Source of the DNA: JADLGL01 sp963667605
GTDB lineage: Bacteria > Pseudomonadota > Alphaproteobacteria > Rhizobiales > Kaistiaceae
DNA length: 64,000 nucleotides
Reading direction: 5' to 3'
Assembly: GCA_963667605.2 (NCBI GenBank)
Contig: CAXXUZ010000001.1
Coordinates: 62,001 to 126,000 of the forward strand
The notes below the pieces were generated by a model, which saw nothing but the letters and a program-made list of their open reading frames with translations, ran no database searches and was not told the origin of the DNA. The stretch's first letter is position 1. Each line of letters begins with the position of its first letter. Of the stretch, positions 61,704 to 64,000 are shown piece by piece. A program made the position numbers and the translations under genes.

Positions 61704-63953
61704 ATGGGCACCGAGCTGATTCCCGGCGAGATCGAGGGCATCGATCTTCGCGAGGCGCTGGAAGAGCGTTATCTCGCTTACGCGCTGTCGACAATCATGG
61801 ACCGGGCGCTGCCGGACGCGCGCGACGGGCTGAAGCCGGTCCACCGGCGGCTCCTCTATGCGATGCGGCAGCTCCGGCTCGATCCCGGCTCCGGCTTCAA
61901 GAAATCGGCGCGTGTCGTTGGTGACGTCATCGGCAAATATCATCCCCATGGCGACCAGGCGGTCTATGACGCTTTGGTCCGGCTGGCGCAGGATTTCGCG
62001 GTTCGCTATCCGTTGATCGAGGGCCAGGGCAATTTTGGCAATGTCGACGGCGATAATGCCGCGGCAATGCGCTACACCGAGGCGCGGCTGACGGAGGTTG
62101 CGCGTCTCCTCCTCGACGGCATCGACGAGAATGCGGTTGATTTCCGCGATACCTATGATGGCGAAGAGAGCGAGCCGCTGGTGCTGCCCGCGGCCTTCCC
62201 CAATCTGCTTGCCAACGGCGCCTCCGGCATCGCGGTCGGGATGGCGACCTCGATTCCGCCGCACAATGCAGCCGAGCTGTGCGATGCCGCGCTACATTTG
62301 ATCAAACATCCCAACACCGGCATCGACAAGCTGGTCGAGATGGTGCCGGGCCCGGATTTTCCCACCGGCAGCATCATCGTCGAAGACCGCGCCGCGATCG
62401 TCGAGGCGTATCGCACCGGCCGAGGCCGATTTCGCGTCCGCGCCCGCTGGCAAATCGAGGAGCAGGGAAGGGGCACCTATCTCATAATAGTCACCGAGAT
62501 ACCGTACCAGGTACAGAAATCGCGGCTGATCGAGCGGATCGCCGATCTGCTGCAGAACAAGAAGCTGCCGCTGCTCGCTGATGTCCGAGATGAATCCACC
62601 GACGATATTCGGGTCGTGCTGGAGCCGCGTACGCGCAGCGTCGACGCCGCGATCTTGATGGAATCGCTGTTCCGACTCACCGATCTCGAGGCTCGGTTCC
62701 CACTTAATCTGAACGTATTGTCCGGCGGCCTTGTTCCCCAAGTGATGCCGCTCGGGCGCGTATTGCGCGAATGGCTCGATCATCGACGCAGGGTACTGAT
62801 CCGCCGGTCCGAACATCGGCACGAGAAAATCCGCAATCGCATCCAGGTGCTCGGCGGATACCTCATCGCCTATCTCAATCTCGACGAGGTGATCCGCATC
62901 ATCCGCGAGGAGGATGATCCCAAAACAGAATTAATGGGCCGGTTTGAGCTCAGCGATGTCCAGGCCGAGGCAATCCTCAACATGCGGCTGCGCAATCTCC
63001 GCAAGCTCGAGGAGGTCAAGATCCGTGGGGAGCACGACGCTCTTGTCGAGGAACGGGGAGAGGTCGAAGCACTTCTCGGGGACGCGGGCCAGCAATGGCA
63101 GACGTTAGCTTGGGAAATCCACAAGGTTCGCAAGGCATTTGGCCCCGATACCGATCTCGGCCGCCGCCGCTCCAGTTTCGAAACCGCGCCAGAGCACGTG
63201 GAAGGCGATCTCGAAGCTGCAATGATCGAACGGGAGCCGATTACCGTGGTGGTGTCGCGGCTCGGCTGGATCCGCGCGATGAAGGGCCATCTCTCCGATT
63301 TCGGTGGCCTGTCTTTCAAATCGGGCGACGAATTTCACACCGCCTTCCATGCCGAGACCACCGACAAGCTGTTGGTGTTCTCGACCAGCGGTCGTTTCTA
63401 TACGCTTAGCGCCGATGCCTTGCCCGGAGGCAAAGGTCAGGGTGAGCCGATCCGTCTGATGGCCGATCTCGGCGATGGCGACGATGTGGTCGCCGTTTTC
63501 GCCCACGATCCTGATCGCCGGCTATTGTTAGTGGCCACAGACGGCCGCGGTTTCGTCGTCAGTGAGGCGGAACTCCTCGCCAACACCCGCAAGGGCAAGC
63601 AGGTCATGAACGTCACGGCGCCAGTCGAGGCTAAGCTTTGCGTGGCCGCCATGGGCGATCAGGTCGCGATCATCGGCGAAAACCGCAAGCTTCTGATCTT
63701 TCCCTTGTCGGAAGTGCCGGAACTGCCACGTGGTAAGGGCGTGCGGCTGCAGCGCTATCGCGACGGCGGCGTCTCCGACGTTCGAATCATCGACGGCGAA
63801 GCCGGCCTCTCTTGGAGCGACAGTTCGGGGCGCACCTTCACTCGCTCCCTTGAGGAGTTACACGATTGGCATGGAGATCGCGCTCAGGCCGGACGGCCGC
63901 CGCCGCAAGGCTTCCCGCGCAGTAACCGGTTCGGTACGAAGGCGATGGGTTAG
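61704..63953 (+). CDS. parC: DNA topoisomerase IV subunit A
   Basis: A 749-residue type IIA topoisomerase subunit which decatenates chromosomes with ParE. Marks are LPDARDGLKPVHRRLLYAM, GKYHPHGDQAVYDALVRLAQ (quinolone region with His, Asp), catalytic Tyr124 in AAMRYTEARLTEVARLLLDG, and the degenerate C-terminal propeller (RLLLVATDGRGFVVSEAEL). The short C-terminal domain and the recO-parC order indicate ParC, not GyrA. The quinolone position after GDxA is intact (HPHGDQAVYDALV), with Gln-Ala where many species have Ser-Ala or similar. It ends with TAG at 63951; about 50 bases of unassigned sequence close the window. Confidence 0.95.
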   Translation: MGTELIPGEIEGIDLREALEERYLAYALSTIMDRALPDARDGLKPVHRRLLYAMRQLRLDPGSGFKKSARVVGDVIGKYHPHGDQAVYDALVRLAQDFAVRYPLIEGQGNFGNVDGDNAAAMRYTEARLTEVARLLLDGIDENAVDFRDTYDGEESEPLVLPAAFPNLLANGASGIAVGMATSIPPHNAAELCDAALHLIKHPNTGIDKLVEMVPGPDFPTGSIIVEDRAAIVEAYRTGRGRFRVRARWQIEEQGRGTYLIIVTEIPYQVQKSRLIERIADLLQNKKLPLLADVRDESTDDIRVVLEPRTRSVDAAILMESLFRLTDLEARFPLNLNVLSGGLVPQVMPLGRVLREWLDHRRRVLIRRSEHRHEKIRNRIQVLGGYLIAYLNLDEVIRIIREEDDPKTELMGRFELSDVQAEAILNMRLRNLRKLEEVKIRGEHDALVEERGEVEALLGDAGQQWQTLAWEIHKVRKAFGPDTDLGRRRSSFETAPEHVEGDLEAAMIEREPITVVVSRLGWIRAMKGHLSDFGGLSFKSGDEFHTAFHAETTDKLLVFSTSGRFYTLSADALPGGKGQGEPIRLMADLGDGDDVVAVFAHDPDRRLLLVATDGRGFVVSEAELLANTRKGKQVMNVTAPVEAKLCVAAMGDQVAIIGENRKLLIFPLSEVPELPRGKGVRLQRYRDGGVSDVRIIDGEAGLSWSDSSGRTFTRSLEELHDWHGDRAQAGRPPPQGFPRSNRFGTKAMG

Positions 63954-64000
63954 GTCCTCCTGCAATTCACCTACAAACGTCATTTGCGGGCGCGCGTCGA

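Noticed and set aside
1..64000. Full reassignment of TAG to an amino acid in this organism
   Set aside because: Well-conserved genes end in TAG at the expected place: smpB (after IMKEKG), rsh, parC, the PQQ dehydrogenase and the uracil-DNA glycosylase. TAG clearly terminates; at most partial suppression is possible.

Overview
The window looks like a chromosomal stretch of a GC-rich alphaproteobacterium. The core genes point there: an alphaproteobacterial RpoH (RpoH box QKRLFFNLR), the order rpoZ - bifunctional Rsh - pdxJ - acpS - lepB - rnc - era - recO - parC, a serC-serA-purA block, and a Rhodospirillales/Rhizobiales style lanthanide-type PQQ alcohol dehydrogenase cluster. Genus cannot be told from sequence reading alone.

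Layout. 1-3 kb: a decayed redox two-component pair (PAS histidine kinase with two in-frame TAG codons, and a response regulator fused to a thioredoxin-reductase-like flavoprotein with a one-base frameshift). 3-6.2 kb: Bcr/CflA drug exporter, PCu(A)C copper chaperone, SCO protein, phosphoribosyltransferase. 6.7-8.3 kb: a cfa-type gene cut by an IS630 element. 8.4-17.4 kb: rpoH, a broken cache-domain gene, purA, a MuiA-like protein, serA and serC. 17.8-19 kb: a second, inverted IS630 copy. 19.2-23.6 kb: a tightly coupled mtnK-mtnA-aldolase/dehydrogenase operon that looks like a dihydroxyacetone-phosphate shunt for methylthioribose. 23.9-26.1 kb: rpsU, a cold-shock gene, a small charged protein and a broken zinc transporter. 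26.6-31.6 kb: cytochrome c, PQQ dehydrogenase and two PQQ-associated periplasmic binding proteins.

31.6-41.5 kb is a graveyard: IS3, an IS630 remnant and IS1380 sit in or between fragments of a metal/siderophore-type binding protein, a two-helix membrane protein, an alpha/beta hydrolase and a large CARDB/Calx-beta/lipase/RTX secreted protein that is wrecked by stops, frameshifts and tandem duplications. 42-50.6 kb: M23 peptidase, tRNA-Ser(GCU), a porin-like protein, an uncharacterised envelope trio (TM-BON-repeat-OmpA protein, 40-residue membrane protein, TM-helix-hairpin-helix protein) and a lytic transglycosylase. 50.8-63.95 kb: dapA, smpB, uracil-DNA glycosylase, a dead NYN/LabA gene, then the rpoZ-to-parC housekeeping run.

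A pattern over the whole window: every housekeeping gene (about 20) is intact, while accessory genes carry nearly all stops and frameshifts. This fits real, ongoing gene decay with IS expansion better than uniform sequencing error. Six of the seven simple in-frame stops are TAG.
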